A DNA stretch of 64,000 bases, taken from NCBI RefSeq assembly GCF_002727185.1, contig NZ_NIZW01000012.1, forward strand, positions 124,001-188,000, in the 5' to 3' direction. This DNA comes from Rhodopirellula bahusiensis. GTDB lineage: Bacteria; Planctomycetota; Planctomycetia; Pirellulales; Pirellulaceae. Within the stretch, counting starts at the first letter, position 1. The number at the start of each line of letters is the position of its first letter. A program made the translations under genes and the position numbers. Below the pieces are notes generated by a model. That model saw only the letters and a program-made list of their open reading frames with translations. It did not search any database and was not told where the DNA came from. This document shows, in pieces, positions 18,303 through 27,555 of the stretch.

Positions 18303-19262
18303 ATGCCCCCTCGCCGCCGGCGAACGGGACCTTTTGCGCGATCCAGCGCGGCAGCCGCGCCTGCGAACTCAGCGGAAGATCGCTCAGCAACACGGACGGT
18401 TCGCTCGATTTTCATCAGTGACGTCCACCTCGGTCTGCGACACGCCCAAGTCGACCGTCTGCTGAACTTTCTCAACAGCCATTCGCCTGAACACTTGTAT
18501 CTCGTCGGCGATTTCATCGACGCTCGCGTGCTGCACATGCAGCCGTATTGGCCGCCGATCTACGACCGGTTGCTGAACCGACTGGCTGAATTGGCTGCCG
18601 AAGGAACGTCGATTCACTACACACCCGGGAACCACGACGATTACCTACGGCACGTCGATTGGCCCGAAACCGCCGAATCAGACGACGTGACCGTCGGTGA
18701 GCAATTCGTCCACGAAACCGTTGACGGCCGCCGAGTGGTGGTGCTTCACGGTGACCAATTTGACAAGGTCGAGCGGAAGGCCCACTGGCTCTCACTGATT
18801 GGCACCTTCCTTTACACAATGCTGCTGACCGCTGATCGGGCAATCAATCGTGTGTTGAAGCTGCTTCGGATGAAGCCCCGCCGAATCAGTCGCTATTTGA
18901 AGCAAACCACCAAACGAATCGTGCAGTGGGTCAGCGGATTCAAATCAAAGGTTCGCCAACACGCTTGCGAAAACGACTGCGACGCAATCGTTTGCGGTCA
19001 CATCCACATTCCGACCGTGCGACGCCTCAGTCCGACATCGGACAATCCCGACGCCAAACGACCGCTGTACTTCAACCTGGGCGACTGGGTCGAAAACGCC
19101 ACCGCGATGGTCGAATACGGAAACGGCGAGTTGGAGTTGATCGACTTCGACCAATCCGATCGCACCCCACCGGCTTCTGCAAAATCCCAAACGCAAGCCA
19201 CCGACCAACTCACCCCAAGAGCCGCCGCCATCAAACGCCACCTCTTCACCGGCATGGCCTGA
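18303..19262 (+). CDS. Calcineurin-like metallophosphoesterase, LpxH-like
   Basis: A 319-residue protein with all five metallophosphoesterase motifs: SDVHLG (D40, H42), GDFID (D70), GNHD (N110, H111), LHGDQFD and GHIHIP. The fold and order match the LpxH/UDP-2,3-diacylglucosamine diphosphatase branch. A basic Ala-rich N-terminus of about 30 residues precedes the domain; ATG 18303 is chosen because upstream sequence adds nothing conserved. LpxI, a non-homologous enzyme for the same lipid A step, is encoded at 31655, so this protein may act on another phosphodiester or pyrophosphate. Confidence 0.75.
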   Translation: MPPRRRRTGPFARSSAAAAPANSAEDRSATRTVRSIFISDVHLGLRHAQVDRLLNFLNSHSPEHLYLVGDFIDARVLHMQPYWPPIYDRLLNRLAELAAEGTSIHYTPGNHDDYLRHVDWPETAESDDVTVGEQFVHETVDGRRVVVLHGDQFDKVERKAHWLSLIGTFLYTMLLTADRAINRVLKLLRMKPRRISRYLKQTTKRIVQWVSGFKSKVRQHACENDCDAIVCGHIHIPTVRRLSPTSDNPDAKRPLYFNLGDWVENATAMVEYGNGELELIDFDQSDRTPPASAKSQTQATDQLTPRAAAIKRHLFTGMA

Positions 19263-19468
19263 GCGGCTCCCTCTTGGTGTCAGCATGATTGAACTGGCAC
19301 GCAAAACCGTTACCTTGAGCGGCAAATTCACCCTCCGCAGGACATGCGGATCGATCAGTTGATGATCGACCCCCTTTCCCGCGCCGCCACATGGCATTCG
19401 CAGGCGGAACGATCGACATGTCCGTCGTGACTCTTGGTGAATCATCCAGGATGGACCGCCGGAAACTC

Positions 19469-20032
19469 ATGACCAATCGCTTTCAGATTCAAACCACGCC
19501 ACTCAAGGACTTGATTGTTCTTGAGCGACAGCCGATCGGCGATCACCGTGGTTTCTTGGAGCGAATGCACTGCGACGCAGACCTCGGCGAATTGCTGGAC
19601 GGCTCTTCAATCGTTCAAATCAATCGGACTTTGACGCAGCAGCGTGGCACTGTCCGAGGAATGCATTTCCAACAGCCACCGCATTGTGAAAAGAAGATCG
19701 TCAGCTGTTTGCGTGGTGAGATCTTCGATGTGGCAGTCGACTTGCGTCCCGGCTCCCAATCGTATTTGCAATGGCACGGTGCCACACTCAGTGAATCCAA
19801 TCATCGCACCATGTTCATTCCCGAGGGGTTTGCACATGGTTTTCAAACACTCACTGATGACTGTGAATTGCTGTACTTGCACACTGCGTTCTACAACGCG
19901 GAATCAGAAGCAGGTTTGGATGCAACAGACTCTGGTCTAGCGATTCAATGGCCCCTGGAAATCTCGCAACGCTCTGACCGCGACAACCGCCATCCGAAAC
20001 TCGAGGACGGTTTCAACGGAATCCAACTATGA
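19469..20032 (+). CDS. dTDP-4-dehydrorhamnose 3,5-epimerase-like protein
   Basis: The 187-residue cupin-fold product matches RmlC/RfbC: DHRGFLERMHCD near the N-terminus, GTVRGMHFQQPPHCEKK with the catalytic His, GEIFDVAVDLR, and FIPEGFAHGFQTL. RmlC enzymes epimerise C3 and C5 of 4-keto-6-deoxy nucleotide sugars. With a cytidylyltransferase and a 4,6-dehydratase nearby, a CDP-linked substrate is more likely than dTDP. ATG 19469 starts at the conserved domain. The next gene overlaps the stop codon by four bases (ATGA). Confidence 0.82.
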   Translation: MTNRFQIQTTPLKDLIVLERQPIGDHRGFLERMHCDADLGELLDGSSIVQINRTLTQQRGTVRGMHFQQPPHCEKKIVSCLRGEIFDVAVDLRPGSQSYLQWHGATLSESNHRTMFIPEGFAHGFQTLTDDCELLYLHTAFYNAESEAGLDATDSGLAIQWPLEISQRSDRDNRHPKLEDGFNGIQL

Positions 20033-21255
20033 AATGCCGACATTGCCATCATCCGCTGACACTCCCATTTGTGGAGCTTGGAAGTGCTCCGCCGTCCAAC
20101 GCCTACCTCACACAAGAATCACTGCTGTCCCCTGAAAAATGGTTCCCGCTGCGTGTCCTTGTGTGCGAGCAATGTTGGCTTGTCCAAACCGAGGACTTTT
20201 CCAACGCAGAAGAATTGTTTGATTCGCAGTATGCATACTTCAGTGGCTTTTCAACCAGTTGGCTGACCCACAGCGAAAAGTACGTGCATGAAATGATCGA
20301 GCGGTTCTCACTCGATCAAAGCAGTCATGTCGTAGAAGTCGCTGCCAATGACGGATATTTGCTTCAGTACGTTCAGGCAGCCGGCGTCCCTTGCCTCGGC
20401 ATCGAACCCACGGCGAGTACAGCCCAAGCCGCTCGCGAAAAGGGAATCGAAGTCGTCGAACAATTCTTCGGTGTTGCCTTGGCGACCGAACTCGTTGAAC
20501 AAGGCAAACGAGCGGACCTCACCGCCGCCAACAATGTTCTCGCGCACGTCCCTGACATCAACGATTTTGTTCGCGGCTTCAGCATTTTGCTTCGGGACGA
20601 TGGTGTTGCCACATTTGAATTTCCACACTTGGTGAAGCTGGTCCAGGAAAGCCAGTTTGACACGATTTACCATGAACACTTTTCGTACCTATCACTGACC
20701 GCGGTAAAAGCGGTGTTCGAATCCAACGGATTGCAAGTGTTCGATGTTCAACCATTGAACACTCATGGCGGCAGCCTCCGCGTGTTCGCCCAACGCACCG
20801 AAACCGGGCAAAGAGCCGCGACTTCCGGTGTTAATGAAGTACTTCAGTCAGAAGCAAGCCTCGGACTAACCACCACCGACTTTTACCTTGGGTTTCAGAA
20901 AAAGACAAACAAAGTCAAAGACGAGTTCATCCGCTTTCTCATCGACGCTAAGAAAGCGGGAAAGAGCGTGGCGGCCTATGGTGCTGCGGCCAAGGGAAAC
21001 ACGCTTCTCAACTATGCCGGCATCCGTCCCGACTTGATCCAATTTGTGGTCGATCGCAACCCTGCGAAGCAAGACAAGTACATGCCTGGCAGCCGAATTC
21101 CGATCGTCAATGAGGACGAATTGCGTTTGAAGCAACCCGACTACATCGTGGTTCTTCCTTGGAACCTCCTCGATGAAATCGCGAACCAACTCGACTACAC
21201 ACGACAGTGGAACGCCCAACTGGTGAGCGCTATCCCAAGCCTGAAGATCTTATGA
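20029..21255 (+). CDS. Zinc-binding sugar C-methyltransferase
   Basis: The 408-residue product has the three-part structure of nucleotide-sugar C-methyltransferases: an N-terminal zinc site (MKCRHC and VCEQCW), a SAM-binding fold (HVVEVAANDGYLL near 104-116), and a C-terminal domain with GAAAKGNTLLNYAG and VVDRNPAKQDKYMPG. Relatives such as TylC3 and NovU methylate C3 or C5 of 4-keto-6-deoxy sugars, producing branched sugars. It lies between the epimerase and the aminotransferase with four-base overlaps on both sides, so the five genes from 19469 to 23861 are one transcription unit. Confidence 0.85.
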   Translation: MKCRHCHHPLTLPFVELGSAPPSNAYLTQESLLSPEKWFPLRVLVCEQCWLVQTEDFSNAEELFDSQYAYFSGFSTSWLTHSEKYVHEMIERFSLDQSSHVVEVAANDGYLLQYVQAAGVPCLGIEPTASTAQAAREKGIEVVEQFFGVALATELVEQGKRADLTAANNVLAHVPDINDFVRGFSILLRDDGVATFEFPHLVKLVQESQFDTIYHEHFSYLSLTAVKAVFESNGLQVFDVQPLNTHGGSLRVFAQRTETGQRAATSGVNEVLQSEASLGLTTTDFYLGFQKKTNKVKDEFIRFLIDAKKAGKSVAAYGAAAKGNTLLNYAGIRPDLIQFVVDRNPAKQDKYMPGSRIPIVNEDELRLKQPDYIVVLPWNLLDEIANQLDYTRQWNAQLVSAIPSLKIL

Positions 21256-22370
21256 AACCCAGGATTCACTACACCAAACCATCCATCACGGACCTCGAGG
21301 TCCGTTACGCAACAGACGCTGCCGAAAACGGATGGGGTGCGAAGTGCTATGAATACATCGGCCGCTTTGAACAAGCGTTCCGAGAACACCTCGGTGTTGA
21401 CCATGCCATCGCGACCTCCAGTTGCACTGGCGCGATCCACATGGGACTGGCCGCACTAGGAATTGGACCAGGCGACGAAGTGATCCTGGCCGACACCAAC
21501 TGGATCGCGACTGCAGCACCCATCGTTCACTTGGGTGCAACACCGGTATTTGTCGACGTCCTGAAAGATTCATGGTGCATTGATCCGGAAAAAGCCGAGG
21601 CGGCGATCACTAGCAAGACAAAAGCCATCATTGCCGTCCACCTGTACGGCAATGTTTGTGACATGCAGTCTCTGTGCGATTTGGGGGAACGCAAGAACCT
21701 GCCGATCATCGAAGACTCAGCCGAAGCGATTGGTTCGGAACACCATGGACGGCGAGCCGGAAGCATCGGCCGCTTCGGAACATTCTCGTTCCACGGCACA
21801 AAGACACTGACCACCGGTGAAGGCGGCATGTTCGTGACCAATGACGCTGAGCTGTATGAGACTGTTTTGACGCTTTCCAATCATGGTCGTGCTCGGTCTC
21901 AGACGAAACAGTTTTGGCCAGACATGGTTGGCTTCAAATACAAAATGTCGAACATCCAAGCTGCGATTGGATGCGCGCAAATGGAACGCATCGACTCGCT
22001 CATCAGCCGCAAACGCGAAATCATGTCAGCCTACCGATCTGAATTGTCGGACCTTGACTGGATCTCGTTGAATCCAGAAGACGAAGGCACAGTCAACGGA
22101 GCCTGGATGCCATCTATCGTCTGTTCTCCAGACTCTGGCATCACCAGCGACACACTCGCCGAACGATTCCGGTCCGAAAACGTTGATGCCAGAGTGTTCT
22201 TCCACCCGCTGAGCAGCCTCGACTTTTTCGATAGCAAACCTGAGAACGTCAATTCATACGACTTGCCCAAACGCTCCTTCAATCTGCCCAGCTATCACGA
22301 CATAGAAGACTCTGACATTCACCGTGTTGCAGCCATTGTCCGAGATCTGAAACCGACTGGGAGCTTTTGA
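21252..22370 (+). CDS. DegT/DnrJ/EryC1/StrS family sugar aminotransferase
   Basis: A 372-residue PLP enzyme. Lys184 (FSFHGTKTLTTGEGG) is the expected Schiff-base residue and Asp155 (IIEDSAEA) contacts the PLP ring nitrogen; SSCTGAIHMGL near 56-66 binds the phosphate. Such enzymes transfer an amino group to keto-sugars attached to nucleotides. ATG 21252 overlaps the previous stop codon (ATGA). It is followed after one base by a formyltransferase, so the amino group is probably formylated. Confidence 0.88.
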   Translation: MKPRIHYTKPSITDLEVRYATDAAENGWGAKCYEYIGRFEQAFREHLGVDHAIATSSCTGAIHMGLAALGIGPGDEVILADTNWIATAAPIVHLGATPVFVDVLKDSWCIDPEKAEAAITSKTKAIIAVHLYGNVCDMQSLCDLGERKNLPIIEDSAEAIGSEHHGRRAGSIGRFGTFSFHGTKTLTTGEGGMFVTNDAELYETVLTLSNHGRARSQTKQFWPDMVGFKYKMSNIQAAIGCAQMERIDSLISRKREIMSAYRSELSDLDWISLNPEDEGTVNGAWMPSIVCSPDSGITSDTLAERFRSENVDARVFFHPLSSLDFFDSKPENVNSYDLPKRSFNLPSYHDIEDSDIHRVAAIVRDLKPTGSF

Positions 22371-22371
22371 A

Positions 22372-23115
22372 ATGAAACTTGCTCTCTTTGCCGATGGACA
22401 CGTTGGGACTCAAATCGCCGACTGGCTGCTGCAGCACTACGCAGACGATCTTTGCCTCGTTGTTACGACACAAGAAAACAGCATTACTGAAGCGGCTAAG
22501 CAGCACGATGTTCCGGCGGTTGCATTTCGTTCCGAGCAACAGGTTCTCGATTTTGCCGGGACAAGGTCAATCGCACCAGACTTGGGCATTTTGGCCTGGT
22601 GGCCCCAACTGATTCGTCAGGCGTTCCTCGACTTTCCACGGCACGGCTTCATAAACACCCACCCCAGTTTGCTGCCATTCAACCGAGGCAAACACTACAA
22701 CTTTTGGGCCATCGTCGAAAAAGCACCCTTCGGAGTCACACTTCACATGGTCGAACAAGGGGTCGACAACGGTGACATCGTGGCTCAGCGCCAAATCGCC
22801 TACGATTGGGAAGATAATGGTGAATCACTTTTTCACCGAGCTCAATCGACGATGCTCGATCTATTTCGGGAGACCTACCCGAAAATTCGGTCACTTCAAT
22901 TCGCCAGAACACCACAAGATTTAAGCAAGGGCAGCTTCCATCATTCATCGGAACTGGAGCCTGCTAGCCAAGTTTTTCTCAAGCAAACGTACCAGGCGGA
23001 AGAGCTACTCAATCGTTTGCGTGCCCGTACATTTGACGAACACCCGTCATGCTGGTTCGAAGCAGACGGAACTAAATACGAAGTAAGAATTAACATTAGG
23101 AAAGCCGACTCATGA
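22372..23115 (+). CDS. Formyltransferase-family protein (probable sugar N-formyltransferase)
   Basis: The 247-residue product shows the formyltransferase active-site triad: N95 and H97 in FINTHPSLLPFNRG and D132 in HMVEQGVDNGDI. The protein is shorter than methionyl-tRNA formyltransferase, lacks its tRNA-binding C-domain, and sits directly behind a sugar aminotransferase. The likely job is transfer of formyl from N10-formyl-tetrahydrofolate to an amino sugar, as in WlaRD or VioF. The specific substrate is inferred from context. Confidence 0.78.
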   Translation: MKLALFADGHVGTQIADWLLQHYADDLCLVVTTQENSITEAAKQHDVPAVAFRSEQQVLDFAGTRSIAPDLGILAWWPQLIRQAFLDFPRHGFINTHPSLLPFNRGKHYNFWAIVEKAPFGVTLHMVEQGVDNGDIVAQRQIAYDWEDNGESLFHRAQSTMLDLFRETYPKIRSLQFARTPQDLSKGSFHHSSELEPASQVFLKQTYQAEELLNRLRARTFDEHPSCWFEADGTKYEVRINIRKADS

Positions 23116-23861
23116 CACCATACGAAGAATTCAAATCGGAATGTGACAAAGAAGTCCAACTGCAGGGCAAGTCACAAGATCTACAAGACGCCACAAAGAA
23201 TTGGATCAACGAGGCAAACGCCCACAAGTATTCGTATCACTTTGAGTGGCTGGGTCGTCCGATCATCCAGTACCCACAAGACATCGTTGCGGTTCAAGAA
23301 TTGATCTGGGCAACCCAACCTGAGCTGATCATCGAAACAGGGATCGCTCACGGCGGATCGTTGATTCTTTCAGCTTCCTTGCTGGAACTGAACGCCGCGT
23401 GTGGCGGAAGCCAGGATGCAAAAGTGGTGGGAGTCGACATCGATATTCGCGACCACAATCGCCAAGCGATCGAAGACCACCCAATGTCAAAACGCATTGA
23501 AATGATCCAAGGCTCGAGCATCGCCCCCGAGATCGTCGCCCAGATTGCCGAACTCGCCAGCGGAAAGAGTCGGGTGCTGGTGTTTCTGGACAGTAACCAC
23601 ACCCACGACCATGTCTTGGCTGAGCTAAAAGCCTACGCCCCGATGACAACCGTGGGCAGCTACTGCGTTGTCTTCGACACAATCATTGAAGACCTTCCTG
23701 AAGGAATGTTTCCCGACCGACCATGGGGCAAAGGCGACAATGCGAAAACAGCCGTTCACCAATACATTGGCGACAACGATAACTTCTCGATCGACAAAAC
23801 CTACAACGACAAGCTGTTGATCACCGTCGCTCCAGATGGATTCCTAAAGCGAACGAAGTGA
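23112..23861 (+). CDS. CmcI-family (cephalosporin hydroxylase-like) methyltransferase
   Basis: The 249-residue protein has the CmcI/rhamnosyl O-methyltransferase pattern: LIIETGIAHGGSLILSAS near 75-92 (SAM binding), VVGVDIDIRDHN, VLVFLDSNHTHDHVLAELKAY and YCVVFDTIIEDLP. Despite the historical name, members usually O-methylate sugars or small molecules. It overlaps the formyltransferase gene by four bases and is the last gene of the rightward sugar unit. Confidence 0.82.
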   Translation: MTPYEEFKSECDKEVQLQGKSQDLQDATKNWINEANAHKYSYHFEWLGRPIIQYPQDIVAVQELIWATQPELIIETGIAHGGSLILSASLLELNAACGGSQDAKVVGVDIDIRDHNRQAIEDHPMSKRIEMIQGSSIAPEIVAQIAELASGKSRVLVFLDSNHTHDHVLAELKAYAPMTTVGSYCVVFDTIIEDLPEGMFPDRPWGKGDNAKTAVHQYIGDNDNFSIDKTYNDKLLITVAPDGFLKRTK

Positions 23862-23917
23862 CTCGTGCTGGCAGGTTTGCATGGGCGAATTCAGGGATGG
23901 CTTGAAACCTGGATCGA

Positions 23918-24979
23918 TCAGGCCGCGGCGGTTGACCGAGAGACTCTCGCAATCGCGGGACTCTGCCTTTGATGATTTTCAAAGTAATTTTGATACCACT
24001 GAATCGTTCGAGCTAATCCCTCGTTCAAGGCAAAATCGGGCTTCCAGCTCAGCATTTCCCGAGCTTTGCTGGCGTCCAAGTATTGGTGCTGGATCTCGTT
24101 GGACGCTTCGCCCAATACCTTTGGCTGAAGCGCCGACCCCATCGTCTCGAGAACTTGATCGACCAGCTCCAAAACAGAGACTTGAATCTCAGTAGAAAGG
24201 TTGAATGCTTCGCCGTTGAGCTCGGGTCGCTCCGCCATCTGTTCTGCCAAGTGCATGTAGGCGGTGGCACCGTCTTCCACGTAAAAATAATCGCGGACAA
24301 ACGAACCATCGGATCGAATGACCGGGGCTTCGTCACGCAAAACCGAGCGAATGGTCCCGGGAATAATGCGGTTCCAATTCAAATCGCCGCCACCGTAGAA
24401 GTTCCCACAGCGTGTCACGCAGACTGGTAAATCGTAAGTGTTCGCATAGGTCTGAGCAATCAAATCGCCGCAAGACTTACTGACATCATACGGATGCATT
24501 CCTGCCAAAGGAGTGTCTTCGGTGTACGGCAATACTTTCGCGTCGCCATAGGCTTTATCCGAGGATGCAACAACGACTTGCTCTACCTTCGGGCTGCGCC
24601 GACAGGCTTCCATCAACTTCCAGGTGCCACCGATGTTGGCTTCAAAGGTCGAAACAGGATTTCGATTGGCAATGCCGACGATCGTTTGAGCCGCCAAATG
24701 CATCACGGTCGACACTTCGTGTTCACCTAAGACACGCTCCAGGCACTCTTGATCGCAGATGTCTCCGCGTACGACGGTCACTCGATCAATGTCACCGCAA
24801 CGAACAATCTCTGCGTTCGGTGTCCAATCCCGAATGAGACAAATGACGTCGGCTTCAGCTTCGAGCAACCGCTTCACCAACCAGCCACCTACCAATCCGG
24901 TCGCGCCAGTCACCAGTACCGAACGATCTCTCCAAAAGCTTGGTTGAAAAGTTGCTTTGCTGGTGCTGGAAACATCCAT
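23918..24979 (-). CDS. rfbG: NAD-dependent sugar dehydratase, probably CDP-glucose 4,6-dehydratase
   Basis: The 353-residue SDR enzyme has the nucleotide motif [12 protein letters not shown] (21-32), the catalytic YDVSK (Y164, K168) and SSDKAYG (139-145), an arrangement shared by sugar-nucleotide 4,6-dehydratases. It converts an NDP-hexose to the 4-keto-6-deoxy form. The gene downstream of its promoter side, 83 bases upstream in the same direction, is a glucose-1-phosphate cytidylyltransferase, which points to CDP-glucose as the substrate. It converges on the rightward sugar genes. Confidence 0.78.
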   Translation of the reverse strand: MDVSSTSKATFQPSFWRDRSVLVTGATGLVGGWLVKRLLEAEADVICLIRDWTPNAEIVRCGDIDRVTVVRGDICDQECLERVLGEHEVSTVMHLAAQTIVGIANRNPVSTFEANIGGTWKLMEACRRSPKVEQVVVASSDKAYGDAKVLPYTEDTPLAGMHPYDVSKSCGDLIAQTYANTYDLPVCVTRCGNFYGGGDLNWNRIIPGTIRSVLRDEAPVIRSDGSFVRDYFYVEDGATAYMHLAEQMAERPELNGEAFNLSTEIQVSVLELVDQVLETMGSALQPKVLGEASNEIQHQYLDASKAREMLSWKPDFALNEGLARTIQWYQNYFENHQRQSPAIARVSRSTAAA

Positions 24980-25062
24980 GATCTGCTCGTAATAATTGAG
25001 ACGGTTGAGATTTCGGAAACGAAGGTGGAGATTGCTGACGGTGGTCCCGCCAAGCTCGGGCC

Positions 25063-25887
25063 CTAAGCCGCTCTGGCTTTAGTGGGACCAATTCGCAGAC
25101 GTGGTTCTTGCACATCCCGATCCCAAGTACGCCACGGAGCCCGGTCCTCATCCCACAAACGCTGCAGATAGTGCTTGTCACGAAGAGTGTCCATGCACTG
25201 CCAAAAGCCATCGTGGCGATACGCGGCCAGTTGGCCATCCGCCGCAACCCGCTCAAGCGCATCCGCTTCCAAGCTGTCGCGGTCGCATGACAAGTAGTCG
25301 AAAATCCCCGGCTCGAGAACCAAGAACCCGCCGTTGATCCAGCCTTCGCCTGAAACGGGTTTTTCGGTGAAGTGATCCACGAAATCGCCATTCATGATCA
25401 GCCCACCAAAACGTGCTGGTGGACGGACGGCGGTGACCGTTGCCAATCTTCCGTGCGAACGATGGAAATCAAGCAAGGCTTCCACATCGACGTCACTGAC
25501 ACCGTCGCCGTAGGTCAGCATAAATGTGCCGGAGTCCAATCGCGACTTCAGACGCAACAATCGACCACCAGTCTGAGTGTCGATCCCAGTGTCAAACAAA
25601 TTGACACGCCAGCTTTCCGCTTCGGTTTCCTTGCGGGCAACCACGTTGCGACCGAAATCAATCGATAAATCACCGGACAAGTTGTACTGGTCGAGGAAAT
25701 AGTTCTTGATGAAGTCGCCCATGTAGCCACACGCGACATTGAACTCATCTTGGCCATGGTGGGCGAAGTGCTTCATGATATGCCACAAGATCGGACGCCC
25801 TCCGATCTCGACCATGGGCTTGGGCCGACTGGTGGTTTCTTCCTGCAATCTTGTGCCGAGTCCACCGGCAAGCAATACAATCGACAT
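25063..25887 (-). CDS. rfbF: Glucose-1-phosphate cytidylyltransferase
   Basis: A 274-residue nucleotidyltransferase making CDP-glucose from CTP and glucose-1-phosphate. It begins with the signature [21 protein letters not shown] (4-24) and has YGDGVSDVD near 155-163 (metal site) and the family's [12 protein letters not shown] segment. The length matches RfbF (about 257 residues). It is the entry step for the CDP-sugar route and is divergent from the glycosyltransferase to its right. Confidence 0.9.
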   Translation of the reverse strand: MSIVLLAGGLGTRLQEETTSRPKPMVEIGGRPILWHIMKHFAHHGQDEFNVACGYMGDFIKNYFLDQYNLSGDLSIDFGRNVVARKETEAESWRVNLFDTGIDTQTGGRLLRLKSRLDSGTFMLTYGDGVSDVDVEALLDFHRSHGRLATVTAVRPPARFGGLIMNGDFVDHFTEKPVSGEGWINGGFLVLEPGIFDYLSCDRDSLEADALERVAADGQLAAYRHDGFWQCMDTLRDKHYLQRLWDEDRAPWRTWDRDVQEPRLRIGPTKARAA

Positions 25888-26152
25888 TGACCATTCCTTT
25901 AGTCATTGAAGCACGAGTGAGTTCCACGCCTTTGGGCACTCGAAGTGCGTGAAACCTTACCGTTTCTTACATTTGCCAACAATACCGAAACATGAATTGC
26001 ATCTCGGAGGCCTCACTCGACATTGACCGCTCCCGCATAGGGTTGCTAATGAAGTCTGATCCATCCCAGCGTTTTGCTCGGGTGTTTCCCTTCGCGCCCT
26101 TCCCAACCGGGCAGTCCCACTCCCGCAACTCCATCATCATTGAGAGCTCGCC

Positions 26153-27412
26153 GTGATCATTAGCCTCATCATCCCAACTCGGGAACGCGCTGATTACCTC
26201 AAAGAATCTTTGCAAACGGGGCTGCAGATCGAAGACGACCAGTTCGAACTCATCGTTAGCGACAATGCTAGCAATGACCATACCCGCGAAGTTGCCAACG
26301 AGATCAATGACAATCGCTTCAAGTACATCAATACTGGAGAGCGAATTTCGATGCGTCAAAACTTCGAATTCGCGTTGCAACATTGCAGCGGTGACTACGT
26401 CATCTACATCGGTGACGATGATTGCATTTTGCCCGGTCAATTTCGCTTTCTTCGGCAGATCCTCGAGCAACATCGCCCCGACTCATTGAGCTGGGACCGA
26501 CCTACGTATGGTTGGCCCGTCAACGGATATGGGAAACGCACTGGCAGCCTGAAGTTTCAACGCAACAGCCTGTACGGCGAAGTGGAAACCGTTGACAGCG
26601 ATCACTCCAGACAACAATTGCTTGATTGCAACCTTGGGGCACTTGGCCCAAAACCGGCCATTTACCATGGATGCATTTCAAGGCAGTTTCTGCGTAGCAT
26701 CGAGACGGAGGATGGAATCTGCTTTGCAAGCAGCAACCCGGATGTCTACGTCACGTACCAAGCAGTCTTGAGGAACGCTCACGCCCTGCACGTAGCTCAC
26801 CCCTTCACACTCAATGGCTATAGCCCCGTCAGCACAGGCGGAGCCCACCATGCTTACAAAGCGGGCGACCCTCGCTGCAAACCTGCTCAGATGTTTCAAC
26901 AAGAAAACAAGCAGGATTTTCTGTGTGATGCGATTGGTTATGCAGTGACCGTCCCTCACGCATTCTTCTCGACGCTCGAAACGATCCGCGAGATTTCGCC
27001 GCAACAAATTGAACGTCCCGACTACCGTGCTTGGTATCACTACGTGCTCAACTCAGCCCGTCCCGGAGATCATGAAACAGCGAAAAAGCTCTCCGATCAA
27101 ATGGCGGAATATGCAGAAAAGACCGGGACTCAAACGGAACTCGCTGAGGCGGATGATGCGAGCGTTGCTGTCGCCGGAAAGATCAAAAAATACAGTCAGC
27201 GAATTGAGAAGCTACGCACCATGATGCATCGCAAGCGAATCACGGCCGCAATCGACGGGAAGAACGATGCACTGACCGCTGCCTTGACTTACGATCGCGT
27301 GCTCGGGGAGGACTATGCAGGAATTCTCGACGGAAGCCGCTCGAGAAATATTTGCTGGAAATCCGCGATGCAACGTACTCGCCAATCACAGTTCGTCGCT
27401 CGCGCAGCCTGA
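26153..27412 (+). CDS. Family 2 glycosyltransferase
   Basis: A 419-residue GT-A protein with a GTG start at 26153. It opens with IISLIIPTRERADYLKESL, has VSDNASNDHT near 35-44 and the metal-binding DDD at 88-90 (YIGDDDCILPGQF). The N-terminal 250 residues are the catalytic domain; the C-terminal part is charged and helical. It probably adds a sugar, perhaps the one made by the neighbouring CDP-sugar genes, to a surface glycan. Confidence 0.83.
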   Translation: MIISLIIPTRERADYLKESLQTGLQIEDDQFELIVSDNASNDHTREVANEINDNRFKYINTGERISMRQNFEFALQHCSGDYVIYIGDDDCILPGQFRFLRQILEQHRPDSLSWDRPTYGWPVNGYGKRTGSLKFQRNSLYGEVETVDSDHSRQQLLDCNLGALGPKPAIYHGCISRQFLRSIETEDGICFASSNPDVYVTYQAVLRNAHALHVAHPFTLNGYSPVSTGGAHHAYKAGDPRCKPAQMFQQENKQDFLCDAIGYAVTVPHAFFSTLETIREISPQQIERPDYRAWYHYVLNSARPGDHETAKKLSDQMAEYAEKTGTQTELAEADDASVAVAGKIKKYSQRIEKLRTMMHRKRITAAIDGKNDALTAALTYDRVLGEDYAGILDGSRSRNICWKSAMQRTRQSQFVARAA

Positions 27413-27490
27413 TCGGGCAAACACTGCATTCCAAAGGTGGCACACCAAAAAGCGGCGGCGCGCCTGACGATGAGCACTCAGAGCCGACCA

Positions 27491-27515
27491 GCAGTCAAAA
27501 CGGGATTTTGACTGC
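27491..27515. terminator. Hairpin between convergent genes
   Basis: A perfect 10-base stem (GCAGTCAAAA / TTTTGACTGC) with the five-base loop CGGGA lies between the ends of the glycosyltransferase and glycyl-tRNA synthetase genes. The A4/T4 base of the stem gives each strand a short T-run at the stem, consistent with a weak bidirectional terminator. Confidence 0.5.
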
Positions 27516-27555
27516 ATCTAGTTCGTCGTGAATTCGATCCGATCATCGGACTGGA

